DNA of 64,000 bases. It comes from Gavia stellata (lineage: Eukaryota > Chordata > Aves > Gaviiformes > Gaviidae). The stretch is from NCBI RefSeq assembly GCF_030936135.1, contig NC_082595.1, forward strand, positions 21,899,930-21,963,929, given 5' to 3'. Below, piece after piece: positions 25,205-37,000 of this stretch (position 1 is the stretch's first letter; every line of letters starts with the position of its first letter). A program made the translations under genes and the position numbers. The notes beneath the pieces were generated by a model. It saw only the letters and a list, made by a program, of their open reading frames with translations, ran no database searches and was not told the DNA's origin.

Positions 25205-25807
25205 TGTACTGGTTTCGGCTGGGATAGAGTTAATTTTCTTCATAGTAGCTAGTATGGGGCTGTGTTTTGGATTTGTGCTGGAAACAGTATTGATAAAGCA
25301 GAGATGTTTTAGTTACTGCTGAGCAGTGCTTACACAGAGTCAAGGAAGGCCTTTTCTGCTCCTCACACCACCCCACCAGCGAGTAGGCTGGGGGTGCACA
25401 AGGAGTTGGGAGGGGACACAGCCGGGACAGCTGACCCCAACTGACCAAAGGAATACTCCATACCATATGACATCATGCTCAGTATATAAAGCTGGGGGAA
25501 GAAGAAGGAAGGGAGGGACATTTGGAGTGATGGCATTTGTCTTCCCAAGTAACCGTTAGGTGTGATGGAGCCCTGCTTTCCTGGAGATGGCTGAACACCT
25601 GCCTGCCGATGGGAAGTAGTGAATGAATTCCTTGTTTCGCTTTGCTTGCCTGCGCGGCTTTTGCTTTACCTATTAAACTGTCTTTATCTCAACCCACGAG
25701 TTTTCTCACTTTTACCCTTCTGATTCTCTCCCCCATCCCACCTGGGGGGAGTGAGTGAGCAAGCAGCTGTGTGGTGCTTAGTTGCCAGCTGGGCTTAAAC
25801 CATTACA
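25205..25807 (+). mobile_element. Solo-type LTR of an endogenous retrovirus-like element, copy 1
   Basis: The unit starts TGTACTGG and ends CCATTACA, 603 bp, flanked by CTCCT (25,200-25,204) and GTCCT (25,808-25,812), a five-base target duplication with one mismatch. Five bases are typical of ERVL-like elements, so class III is my inference. A TATATAA box at 25,483-25,489 and an ATTAAA signal at 25,672-25,677 give the U3-R-U5 layout. No internal gag-pol sequence lies next to it, so it is a solo LTR left by recombination. It points toward EIF2AK2, whose CpG island begins about 1.2 kb downstream. A diverged copy in the opposite orientation is at 30,423-31,000. Confidence 0.85.
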
Positions 25808-26990
25808 GTCCTCTACAGCTGTCTGGTATCTACTGGAGAGAGATCTTGCAGGTGTGGGGGTGGGAATCAAAGCACAGTCCGATAGGTTATGTATCTGGGT
25901 GATCAAGGGTAGATGTTGAGTGCACCCAGTGAAACGCATCTGCTCTGTACTTTAGATGTAGCCTCTGGAAACTAATCTTAAAGATTTATTTTCTTTTCTA
26001 CTTCTCCAGAATACATTATTATTTTGGTGGCTGATTTTTTTTTTCTTTATACCAGTAAGAGATTTACTATGATGAGCCTTAATGTTCAGCAATACCCATA
26101 ACACATATAAAGTTTAAAGAAGGGTTAACAGTGAGAAATGAGCAATTGCTCTTGTGTTGGGGAAAGTTATTTGTTGGCTGAGACCATAACAGAACTGTGA
26201 GTGGATTGACTAGCAACATTGCACTTCTGATAAATGTAGGCAGTCCAGGCTGGAAGGAAAAACACTACACTTTTTTTTTTCTTAACTTTTCTAAATTCAG
26301 TATGTGCACTTTGGCATGATCTCTAAAAAGTGGAGGACCACCTTTGTAAAATCAGCTCTTATCAGTACAGGAGGAATGTGATGAAGCACTATGTAAAAAA
26401 AAAAAAGTATGTTGAATTATTTTTTTCTTAATTTACATTAGCAGTACAGCTTCATTTGGAATGACTTGTGCTTACTGGTCACCTCATAAAGAATTCCCAC
26501 AGATGTAGAATGGGAAGGGTAGAAAAGGTGTTTAAGGGCTGAAGAAAAACTTAGAGAGAGATTGCAGTAAAAGGTGATGCAATAAAACAGTACGATGCAA
26601 TAAAATAGTATCCAACCAAAAGGATAGCAACTGAATTGAAAATTCAAAATGTATAAAAGGAAATACTTTTTGCTACGTGCCCTAATGATGGCTTGGAATT
26701 AATTTCTTTGGGAAGCTGCTGAGGTTGAGACCGTTGCAGTATTGCAGAGTAGTGGGATACTGATATGAACGCCAAGAACATTTGGAGCTGTAGTTAACTC
26801 TGTCACACTTTGTACGGGATGAGTGTGGACCAGCTAGTCAGAGAGGGAAGAGGGCTACTAAAAAAATACTTGGATGTGTTTGGGAAAAGCTGGGTGCATC
26901 GCTACTCTCTGCTGTGCTATAGATGAGCGATAGTATGCGGTTACTGTAGCTGCCTTGTATCTTTTGTAACGGAAAAAGGTAACAGCTAGT
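25808..26990. other. Short intergenic stretch before EIF2AK2
   Basis: AT-rich DNA with short poly-A/T runs (26,030s, 26,270s, 26,396-26,406) and no recognisable exon or repeat. Confidence 0.5.
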
Positions 26991-27233
26991 CAGGGAAAAA
27001 CACCGCTGGGCTCATCTGCTAGCGTGTCAGACACGCTCGAGAAGGGACTTGTTTGCCTGGCGGCCCTGACTTCCAGTAAGCAGCGCCGGGCCAAGCGGAG
27101 GTGGCGGGGCCGGGACTGCCTGCGGTGGGCAGAGCACGGCTGCCGGCCGCCTCGGGACGGAGCCGCCCGCTCTCTGCGGGGGCTCTCGGCCCCGCACAGC
27201 CCGCGGCCGCAGAACCGGGGCTCGGCGGTGGCC

Positions 27234-27280
27234 GCCTCCCCGCACCCGGGGCTGCCTCCCCGCACCCGGGGCTGCCTCCC
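27234..27280 (+). repeat. 20-bp GC-rich tandem repeat in EIF2AK2 promoter
   Basis: Two perfect 20-base copies (unit GCCTCCCCGCACCCGGGGCT, at 27,234-27,253 and 27,254-27,273) and the start of a third lie directly upstream of the first ISRE-type element. The unit contains the short palindrome CCCGGG. Confidence 0.9.
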
Positions 27281-27284
27281 GCCC

Positions 27285-27300
27285 TTTCGGTTTCGCTTCC
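27285..27300 (-). promoter_or_regulatory. ISRE/IRF-type element 1
   Basis: TTTCGGTTTCGCTTCC reads on the minus strand as GGAAGCGAAACCGAAA. It contains the GAAANNGAAA core bound by IRF factors and ISGF3, preceded by a third, imperfect GAAG repeat. It lies 21 bp before the second element. Confidence 0.75.
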
Positions 27301-27321
27301 AGCGGGGGCGGGCGGTGCTGC

Positions 27322-27334
27322 GGAAAACGAAACT
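27322..27334 (+). promoter_or_regulatory. ISRE element 2 (consensus)
   Basis: GGAAAACGAAACT fits the interferon-stimulated response element consensus RNGAAANNGAAACT. A single ISRE next to a GC-rich element drives interferon induction of mammalian EIF2AK2, so conserved induction by type I interferon is the natural reading. Confidence 0.85.
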
Positions 27335-28009
27335 GGGGCTGCGCCTGCGAGCGCCCCGCGCCGCTTCCGTGCCGCCGCGCCGGCTGCGGGAGCTCCCGGG
27401 TGTCCCGGGCCGTCTGCCGCGGCCCGGAGGCAACGGAGGCGCGGGGAGGGCAGGGGATCCGGCCGGTGCCCCCGCGGCAGGCTGCCCGCACCCCGGCTCA
27501 AGCGGCGCTGCCCGCCCGCGGCCCTCAGCGGCTGCCTGCCGGCTGCGCCGCCGCCGGGAGTCTGGATTCGTCTCCGGTACGTGTCACTGAGCCTGACAGT
27601 CGTCGCGGTTTGACAGGATATGCTAAAATGCCTCTTGGCTCCTCTCAGAAGGAACCGATTCTGATCTGCCCGGACAAATGCTACTGATTTTTTTTTTTTT
27701 TTTTCCCATAGGATTTGGTGAGTGATTCAACCTTTTCCTGCCAAGAAATCTTCTCTAATCACTACATTGCCTGCTCTGCTTTCTAAATCTGTTATTCCAA
27801 GCATTGAGTCATCAAAACTAGTTGCAGATCAACCACTTGAATCAGAAATGAGACTTAGTTTTCCTTGAACTTTATGTTACCAGCACCAGTTTTCTATTTT
27901 GTATCACAGCAGTGGTCTGCCAGCATTAGGGGCTGTCTCTACACGATGGCTGGAGGCACAGGATAGCTTTGAATGTTGCTTTGCAGAACCTTCTTGAGAT
28001 TGTGTCAAA

Positions 28010-31000
28010 ATGGAACGTGAGTGTATGGAGAAGGTCAACAATTACTGTCAAAAGCAGAAGCTTACACTGGTTTATGCGGACGTCAGGAAGACCGGCCCAT
28101 CTCATGATCCTGAGTAAGTTCACTATGCATGTCAATAAACATCAGGACTCTTCCTGCAATGAAAGAACTGGGTAAAGCTTGCAATCATAAAGGTTAATTT
28201 GCTGAAAGTGTGTATGTGGCAGGACAGCTGTTTGAAACGATAAATTGAGTGGTAGGGGAGTGGGGAGGATGTCATGTGACATTTTTCGAGGCGATGTCAT
28301 GCGACTTTGAGGAGAAAACTTATTTCGGAGTTAATGGCCCTTTTTTTGGAAAGCAACAGCAATTCTCGTGTTACTGGTAACTATATTGTAAGTATGTTAT
28401 GCGTTTGCCATGAAATCTCTCAGGAGGTGGGGCAGGTTGTATTTCAGTTTATGATCTGTGCTAACTTAGGTGCTTTGATTTTTATCAAGTTTTATAAAGT
28501 GTGGAAATTATTTGTGATTTATATTGTTAATTTCTAACCATAAAGATTGGATGTGTATTAATTGATTGGATACCAGCATGTTTTATGTGTAGTTAATTTT
28601 TGAAATTCTGTTACAAGAGAAGGGTCTTTTGCTTAAGCTGTTTTGCTTTTACTTTTAGAGACAGCTACAGGTGATGGAATATGTTTTATTTTTTAACACA
28701 AATACCGTGTTTTGCTGGGTTTTTTTTTTGGTTCCTTGTGGATTTTTTTTTTTTATTTTTGCTAGTTTGCATGAAGACAAGCCTTATGCTAATAATTAGT
28801 ATGTTTCTTTTAATGTCTTCCATGTTGCCAGCCAGCAGTGTCTGTGCTGACTTATTGTTAGACCTGACCATAGTCCCAGAATAAATTAATATGTATTATC
28901 TGGGTCTCAAATGTTAATCAGTTGTCTTAATTTTTTCCCCATGCAGCTCATGTAATCCAAAAAAGTAACTCTTATCACAGTAATGGCCACAGCTGTGGTC
29001 ACACAGCTACATCTTCATGCTTCAAAAGTGATGGCATGGGACTAACAGAATTTACACGTTTCAGATTTACTCATCCCATTTATTGCGCTTCTTCGTTCTT
29101 TCTGTGTGCTCTGCTACATTCACAAATATAATTCAACCCATTCTCTTGTATCTGTAAGTGATGTGAGGTGTGACAGTGGTATTTAGGAAAATCCTGGATA
29201 AGTTAGGCTGTTCCAAGGGGCACAATGTACAGTGTCTGGCTACAGCGATGAATGCTGTAAACATCCTTTGGTGCCTTTGTGATGCTCTTTCACAGTGCTC
29301 TGCCTGCTAATGGGATGCACGGGCCACTGCTGGTCCTGAGCTGGCTCCCTAACTCTTCTGTGCTGTGTCCCATGTCGTAAGTCCTCCTGCAGTTGTCTGA
29401 GGCATGATGCAGACATCACCTGTCATCTCCTCCCATCCTATCCTGGATTTGGTGCTCTAGCTAATTCCACTGCAATGTCTGGCAGGGTCAGTGCTGAACG
29501 CAATGTAAGAAGGTTGAGAGGGCCAAGGCTGGCTCCGTCCTGAGCAGCTGCGAGCTTTCTTGGGCTGGGAACGCAGTATGTGGACAACCAGGCCAGTCCT
29601 GCCTAAACCTGTCAAGCCTGGGCTGTGCTTATTAACTTGGGGTCCGTGGTGGATAAGCGTGACTGTACATTTGGGACAAACTCATGTAACACTCATTCAG
29701 ATAATCCTCAACTCAGATAATTAACTCATGGGTCATTGAGACTCAGCCTGCAGATTTCCTCAGGATGCTTAAATAAAATGGTGAATTTTGGATGCGAAGT
29801 CATAGCTGAATGTGTGTAGTATTTACTGCTTAGATATGGGTTGGCTAACAAACCCTTTCCCGAAGAACGATCTTTCTTTCATGCTTTTTTTTTGTATGCT
29901 GTTTCCTATGTGTAGAGTATGCGGCACATTGTGGTGTGCCTGGTCCTGTTTACCTCCTTAAGATCTCTCGTTAAGACCTGCTTAGGCAATGACTGCAAGC
30001 ACTATTCTGCATCTGCGTTGTTTTCCATCCAAACGTTTCATGAAAGTGAAGTGGAGAGTGAAGTTGGAATAATGAAAAAAGTGAATTCCTGAAGTCATTC
30101 CACTATTAGAGACAAATTGTCCCACAGAGAAACTCATGGTGCTATACCTAGACTGTTTCTTTGTGTGAATCTATCTTGTTGACTGTGAACTTGTGTATCT
30201 ATATGCTCTGCTGCAATCTGAAGTACAGGCATACCCTGAGGTTATAATAATGGTCACTTTAACTTGATGCAAGTCTGTGCTGCTGCCAAAAGCAGAGATC
30301 TAGTTCTTGTTTTCTCCTCTGTTGCCTTTTGTGCAAAGGCCGTAGCAAACATTAGGGATTTTGCAGCTGCAGGACAAGTTGGATCTGGGTAAGAACTGAT
30401 TCGGCTGAAAACCAGCTGTCACTGTGGTGGGTTGACCCCAGGGGGCTGCGAAACCCCCAACCAGCCACTCAACTCACGTCCCTGCAGTGGGATGGGGGAG
30501 AGAATCGGAAGGGTGAAAGTGAGAAAAACTTGCGGATCGAGATAAAGACAGTTTAGTAAGTGAAGCAAAGCTGTATGTGCAACCAAACCAAAATAAGGAA
30601 TTCACTCACTACTTCCCATTGGTAGGCATATGTTTAGCCATTTCCAGGAAAGCAGGGCTTCATCATGCCTAACAGTTACTTGGGAAGACAGCATTATAAC
30701 CCCAAATGTCCCCTCTTCCTCCTTCTTCCCCCAGCTTTTCTTGCTGAGTGCCATGCCCTATGGCATGGACTATCCCTCTGGCCAGCTGCCCTGGTTGTGT
30801 CCCTTCTCACACACCCCCAGCCTATTTGCTGGGAGGCCAGAGTGGGGAAAAAGAAAAGGCTTTGATGCTGTGCAAACACTGCTGAGCAATAGGTAAAACA
30901 TTGTTGTGTTATCAACACTGTTTTAGACCCGAATCCACAACGTAGCACTGTAGCAGCTGCTATGAAGAAAGGTAACTCCATCCCAGCCAGACCCATTACA

Positions 31001-34000
31001 GTCAGTCCTGAGCTGCATCAATTCCCTGTTCTGACTCACGGAGCTGCTGTATGGGAAGCAGCGTGTGCACAGTTGTGCAACGGAGGTGAAAGGGATCAGT
31101 TGTTGAACGTGGAAGGGCAGGACTGGCTCTTTGGTTTTTTGGGACTGCCTTTAAATTCATGTCTCATGAAGCACCAGATACTTTTTTTTTTTTTTTTTTT
31201 TGCACTTATGAAATAGTGTATGTAGCAGTAGCTCAAAGGTGAGTGTAATGTCATGTCTGAATCCATGAAATCAAGATTAGCTAAATCTTTCCTGTCCATA
31301 TAGTTTTGCAGTGCTGAGATGCTTCCTGGTGTTAGGGCTTCACAACCTTGCCTGTAACAATGCTGACCTTACGCATACTTTTGCTTTTAAAAAGCAGTTA
31401 AGGATTTAAAAATATTGTTAGAACTGATAAAGTACATGCATTTGTGACTAGGGAGGAAATGTTTAAAAATATTTCTACTAAAGAACAATGATAATCAGGA
31501 GTTAGATATAATAAAAACACATGAATACTTAAATACCTCCACAGTTAAGATATAGTGCTTTGTAGATGATAAAAAGAAAGTTGAAATCTGAGAAGGTTAT
31601 TAAGTTTATATGAGACAAAATGTAACAATGTTTTAGAAAATTTCCTTCATTGCAGGTTCACAGTTGTGGTTAAAATAAATGATGTAGAATATGGTACAGG
31701 CACTGGTAAAAATAAGAAGGAAGCGAAAGCAGTAGCAGCAAAAAAAACCTGGGAAATGATTCAGAAACAGGTGAGTAAACTATAGGATTTAATATTTTTT
31801 TTTTTTGGTAATACAGTTGAAGATGAATCTCTAAAAGTAGCCAATAAAATATTGTTTTCTTTAATTTGGAAGAGTTTCTAATTATTTATCTAAGTTGTCT
31901 TTGTTCTGTCTTATTCAGTGCTTTTCCACTTTTCACCACTGAACTATTTTCCTTATTGTTCTACTACAGGCTTGGTATGTAGTATCGAGAGTGTTTCTTC
32001 CTCTGCTGTTACAGGAGGATGAGGAAATATATTTGCCTTTGTTAAGCTGCCTCGGTATATCCAGAGTAGACAGTGTTCCTTTTTCATCTTGACAACTGTT
32101 CAGTAATTTGATGTCTTCAAAACATTTGCAGGCCATTGTTCAGTGTGTCTCTTGCTACTCTGCTCATAAAACTGCTTACTTTCACTTGATCTGATTCATC
32201 TTTGTTTCCTTGTCATTATGTTCTTTATGGTACAGCTGATTCTATACTCTTCAGCCTTCCTTGATTTAGTTTAGGCTTGAATTTTGTTCCTCTATTTTCT
32301 GCCATGTGTTTTGTGGTAGCCATTCTTTATTTTTCTTTTTTACTCTGAATGCTTCTTTATCACCTTCCGAGTGAAATATTTCCTTACCTGTTTCCATGTG
32401 CTTTTTACTGGGTCACCATCATTACTTTAACACAATTGCTGGATGTTTGCTAATATATTTATACAGGTGTTCAAAAAACGTGTAGATGTGGCATTGCAGG
32501 ACATGGTTTAGTGGGTGTGGTGGTGTTGGGTTGATGGTTGGCCTTGATCTTACAGGTCTTTTCCAACCTTATTGATTCTGTGATTTTATTAATGCTGCTA
32601 ATCATGAGACAGCTGGAAAGTCCTGCTTTCCCCTCTTGTACATGCACAGGATTATTTGCAGCCCTTCCTAGTGGCAGCATCAGCAGCATCCTGCTGCCAT
32701 CCCTTTTCTTGGCTCTGGTCAGGCTGTGAGAAAATTCAGAAGGCAGCATTTGCTTTTTTTTTTAATGAGACATTTCACAGCTCATTTCCTGTCTTAAAAG
32801 AGGTGGGAGGAGACATGGTGATAAGTTGTTAAAGACATTGGTGCAGTACTTGGAAAACTCGATTTACATTTATTTGGAAATTCAAAATGTTATCATTCTG
32901 GGTTGGGATGGCTGTCCTTTGCCACAAGGGACTCCGTTAATGCAAATTTGAGATTTCTTAAAAATATTTCGAAATGCTGGCAAACCTTGCAGCTATGTTA
33001 GATCTCATGCACTGTTTATTTAATCTATTTATTAAACTGAAGTTTTTAAGTTACCTGTTTTGTTTTATAGCCAGAGAGTCCTTCAAATATGCAAGCTGCA
33101 GAATTAATGACAAGTCCAGTGACCTTATTACCTGCACAAGCCAACGACTATGTCAGCCTACTAAATACGTATTCACAAAGGACGTTGCAAATAGTCGATT
33201 ATCCTAACAAAAAACGTGCTGGAGATGCCCATGCTCCCATGTAAGTTGTACTTTGTCTTTGTACTTGCTTTTAATACTTCTTTGTGTTTACTAACACTAC
33301 CATTAGTTACCCTGAGTAGTGTTAGATGACGACAAACACAGTAAAAATTTGGAGGTAGTCTAGAGAAAATCCAGTGGAGGGCCATTAAGGTGGTTAAGGA
33401 GTTGGAGGATACTGCATAGGAGGAGAGGCTACGAGGACTGAGTTTGTTTAGCTGGGAGAAGAGGTGGCATGATAGTAAAATGGCAGTCTGTGTTGACAAA
33501 TTGTCAGTTATCTTTGTAGCTCTGGCACCTATGTGGACCTCTCGGCATATATTTTGGAAACCCCTGGGAACCAAGTGCCAAGGAGAGAGAGCCAGCTTGT
33601 GTCCCCTTCTGTATGTATTGCAGTCAGTGAGTTGTAGAAGCGTTCCAGTTAATGACAGCTGAGGGATGATAAAGAGCATCTACATATTTTAACTCTCTTG
33701 ACGATATCTGCTGGAAAACTCCCCTTCTGTTCCCCTACAAAATCAGCCATTTTAAATTCTAAACTGCAGATGATTTGTGATTGTGGGTGCATATGATATG
33801 ATGCTTTGAGGAGTTCAACCTTAAAAAGTGCTAAATATTCATCTCTGAAAATCGGTTATCTTGAAGGCATGTCAAATTAGTTATCTACCATTATTAATTA
33901 GATTAAATGTATATTGGAAATACTGTCCCGAAGATGTATATTTCAGATTTCCATTCTATAATGTCAATTTACTGTAGTGTTTAAAATCATTTAAATTAAG

Positions 34001-37000
34001 ACTTGTCATATGGCATGTAAGATTTTATTCCCTGTTGTATTTTACAGGTTTTCTTGTAGCTGTACAATTGGTGGTTTTGTGTATGGAATTGGCACTGGAA
34101 CTTCTCTAGCTGCTGCAAAACAAGCTGCTGCAAAACAAGCATTTGAGAAGCTAAATCAGCAAGATGCTCTAATAGTATGTGCTATATTTGTCCTTAAGAC
34201 AGAAGTTTAATTCTTGTATCTTTAATCTTTGAACGGATTTCCTCATCGTATGTAAAAGCATATTCCATGGATTCCACTTAAGAGGGAAACAATCCATATT
34301 TTGGCGGGTTGGTTGGGCTACAGGATTCTGTTTGTAAAATTTATGTTGTGTTTCTATATTCAATTGCTGGATGGAAAAAAAAAAATCACAGTTGCTTTCT
34401 CTGTGTATTTGAGAATATGGTCTGATACGCTGCCGTTCAAGGATGCACATACACTAAAAATTTCTGAATCTTGACTACTCTAATATACTGGTTGTCTCCT
34501 GTGTGAAGTGTTGTCGAGCTGACTGCCTATGAACGTAAATCTCTTACTGCCTTCTGATGGATCAAAAATCTATTGTGAAACGTGAGAAAGGCAAAAGCAG
34601 GAGTGAGAATCAACAGGGCTTGCCTTCTGTAGTGTTCCAAGGCAAGGTCTAGTGAAGCCATTGCTAACACCATCCTCTGGAGAGCAGAGCTGTGTTCTTC
34701 ATGTTGGCGATCGTATTTCCATATGTGCAAAAAATTACCAGAATTCTAATAGTGATCCAAACCCATTTCTGAAATGCACAGAACAGTACATATGAACTAA
34801 CTTAAATGACATGTAGTTTAAAGGGAAGGAAGGCAGTAGGGGCAGGAAAGAAATATTTTTTTACTTTAAGTACTTTTTTCATTATTTGGCTGTTTACTGT
34901 GAATTTTAAATGCTCCTTTTATTGTTGTTTTTAATTTAACCATGTAATTAATGGCCTATTATAGCTCTACGATTCTTCCTTAATATTTTCGTGTGTTGTG
35001 AGCTTGTGGGTCTTTGCATTTTTGTCAAAGTCTGAAATTTACTACTCAAGCAGAACATCTGTAGCAATTATTCTAAATTTAGGCTAGGTTGTTTTTGTTT
35101 GGTTTTAATTTTTATTCATTCCAAGTGGTGTCTGTGTAAAAACAAAATGTAACTAGCAAAAAGTAGTAACAGCCCAGTACTCCAGAATTTAAAAAAAAAA
35201 AAAAAAAGGGTTGTGTTTGTTGGCTATCACTGAAACATAAACCCTTACTTTTTTTTACTTTTTGTCAGGTCATGATCTGTAACAATTGTAGGTGTTGCTT
35301 CTACTGTTACATTTATGCTCTTATGACATGGGGGCAAAAAAAGGGGAAGAACCTCTGCTAAGTATTTAGGATTCATTTTTTTTAGTCGATTTAGTAATCC
35401 AGGTTTTGCAGGGTTTTCACACTGAATACATCAAATGTCTTTTTGTACAGACTCAGATTTTCAGTTCTGCTGATTACGTATACCAAAGCCTACATATTTC
35501 TCGTTTTCCACACAGACAATTGTATATGCAGTAAACAATGAAAACCTTTGCTTTTAATAAGTATTACTCTTATCCTGATTTTTTTAATAGATCCCAGACT
35601 CTACTTCTGCAAATACGTTTATATAGTCTCAATATGAGTGGGAAAACACCCACTGTGACAGGGCCCTGTGTTTCACTCCTCTGGGTGGAAGTTAGGCAGA
35701 TGCCTTTCTTCTGCAGTGCTATGAATGTTCAGTGCAGTTAACAATTTCCACTTAGGACCTTGTAATCTTCCCTCCCCCCTCTTTGAATGGCATCTTTTGC
35801 ACGAGGGATTTTTTTTGTGATTTTGTTAACCATTTTTGTTTGTTCTCTTTTCAGACAGGAAGTGAAAAACCTAATGGCAGTTCTACATTTAGCAAAGATA
35901 GTGATTCCAATCAAGTGACAACCAAGTCTGAGTTGGAGTAAGTTGGGTTCACTGATAATGTGATAACAAGATGTATTTACTAGAGGGTCATGCGATCTAG
36001 TTCTAAATAAAATCTGTCATAGTTTCTTTAGTCCAGTATAAAGCATTTAATTTGAGTTTATATTTCTTAGACTTCAGAGCAAAATTTGTTGCACTTGTGC
36101 AATTTTATTTGAGTCCTTACAGGTTAGGTTATAATAATTTTAGAGCTTTCTGATATATTTTGCCATGAGTAGTTCTTTCAGAAGCATTTTTACTGTGATG
36201 TAAATGGAGTAACCTACCTCATTCAGTAGCATTATTTCAGGCGATTTTTAACAGTCATTTTACTATTGTGATGCTCTTGTGAACTCAGTAAAATTCAGTT
36301 TTGGTACTTTCCTGTGCTCCACATTCTTTCTTCTCTGTGTTTGGGTTTTTTTTTTTCATTTTTCATTCTCCATAAATCTTCATTTCCACCAAAGGGAAAA
36401 TTTGCTTAGCGAAAGAAAATGAACATGCATAAAGTTTCATTTGTGATTTGGGAACCCTAGGTCAAGCCTTTTGTGTCCAGCAGTTAATTTGACTGTAGTG
36501 CCACTACCACTTCTTTTATGTTCTTTGTGCGATTATAAAACAAGCTGATATGTACAATGCTAGAGGTGGCTGCACGGCCTTGAAATAAACATCTGTATTT
36601 AACCTATTTAATTAAAGGATATAATAGAATATATGTCATATAGATATCTAAATATCATGGTATCATATCATAGAAATAGAGGAGTATATTATAAAATGTT
36701 ATTATTAGCTTTCCAGCATAGTTTTGTAGTTCAAATCAGTCATGATTGCTAGTGCTTTTTCAGGTTTTGCTTTTAAAAACTGTGGGGTTTTTTATGCTTC
36801 TCTTTTTCTTGTGGCAATAATTTTATTTATGATTGTGTTACTTTCACCTAAAACTAGTCCATTATTTTTCAGTAACAGCAGTATTTGCTTTGAAAACTCA
36901 GCTGCAAAGTTGGTAGAAAAAATGGATGACATGGCAATGTATGAAAAGCCTTCACCCTCTCAGGTATAGTATGAAAACGGTCTTCCTCATTAATTACATT

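Larger units (their letters stand above)
27020..27610 (+). promoter_or_regulatory. EIF2AK2: EIF2AK2 CpG-island promoter and probable non-coding exon 1
   Basis: A CpG island of about 600 bp sits 400-1,000 bp upstream of the start-codon exon. It contains GC boxes (for example GCGGGGGCGGGCGG near 27,302), two ISRE-type elements and no TATA box. A good donor, CCG|GTACGT, at 27,576/27,577 would end a non-coding first exon that splices to the acceptor GCTTTGCAG|AACC at 27,987. I see no ATG between the ISRE at 27,322 and that donor, so no upstream open frame. The exact transcription start cannot be read from sequence; by analogy with mammalian PKR it should lie shortly after the ISRE. Confidence 0.75.
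28010..31770 (+). other. EIF2AK2: EIF2AK2 dsRBD1 (coding exons 1-2)
   Basis: Residues 1-73. The first exon ends inside the KTGPSHDPE loop, carrying the G-P-x-H motif (Gly29, Pro30, His32) that touches the RNA minor groove. The second carries the beta strands (FTVVVKIND) and the basic helix [13 protein letters not shown] (residues 53-65), the region 3 RNA backbone contacts. Both dsRNA-binding surfaces look intact. Confidence 0.9.

Noticed and set aside
27019-27613. Several 150-190-codon frames on both strands at the EIF2AK2 promoter
   Set aside because: CpG-island artefacts. They overlap one another in different frames and include the promoter repeats and ISREs.
27700-27726. A six-base micro-exon between TTTCCCATAG and GTGAGT
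   Set aside because: The splice sites look good, but a six-base 5' UTR exon is not needed and cannot be supported without transcript data.
34010-34210. A 66-codon frame as a separate small gene
   Set aside because: It is EIF2AK2 coding exon 4 (dsRBD2) read into its flanking introns.
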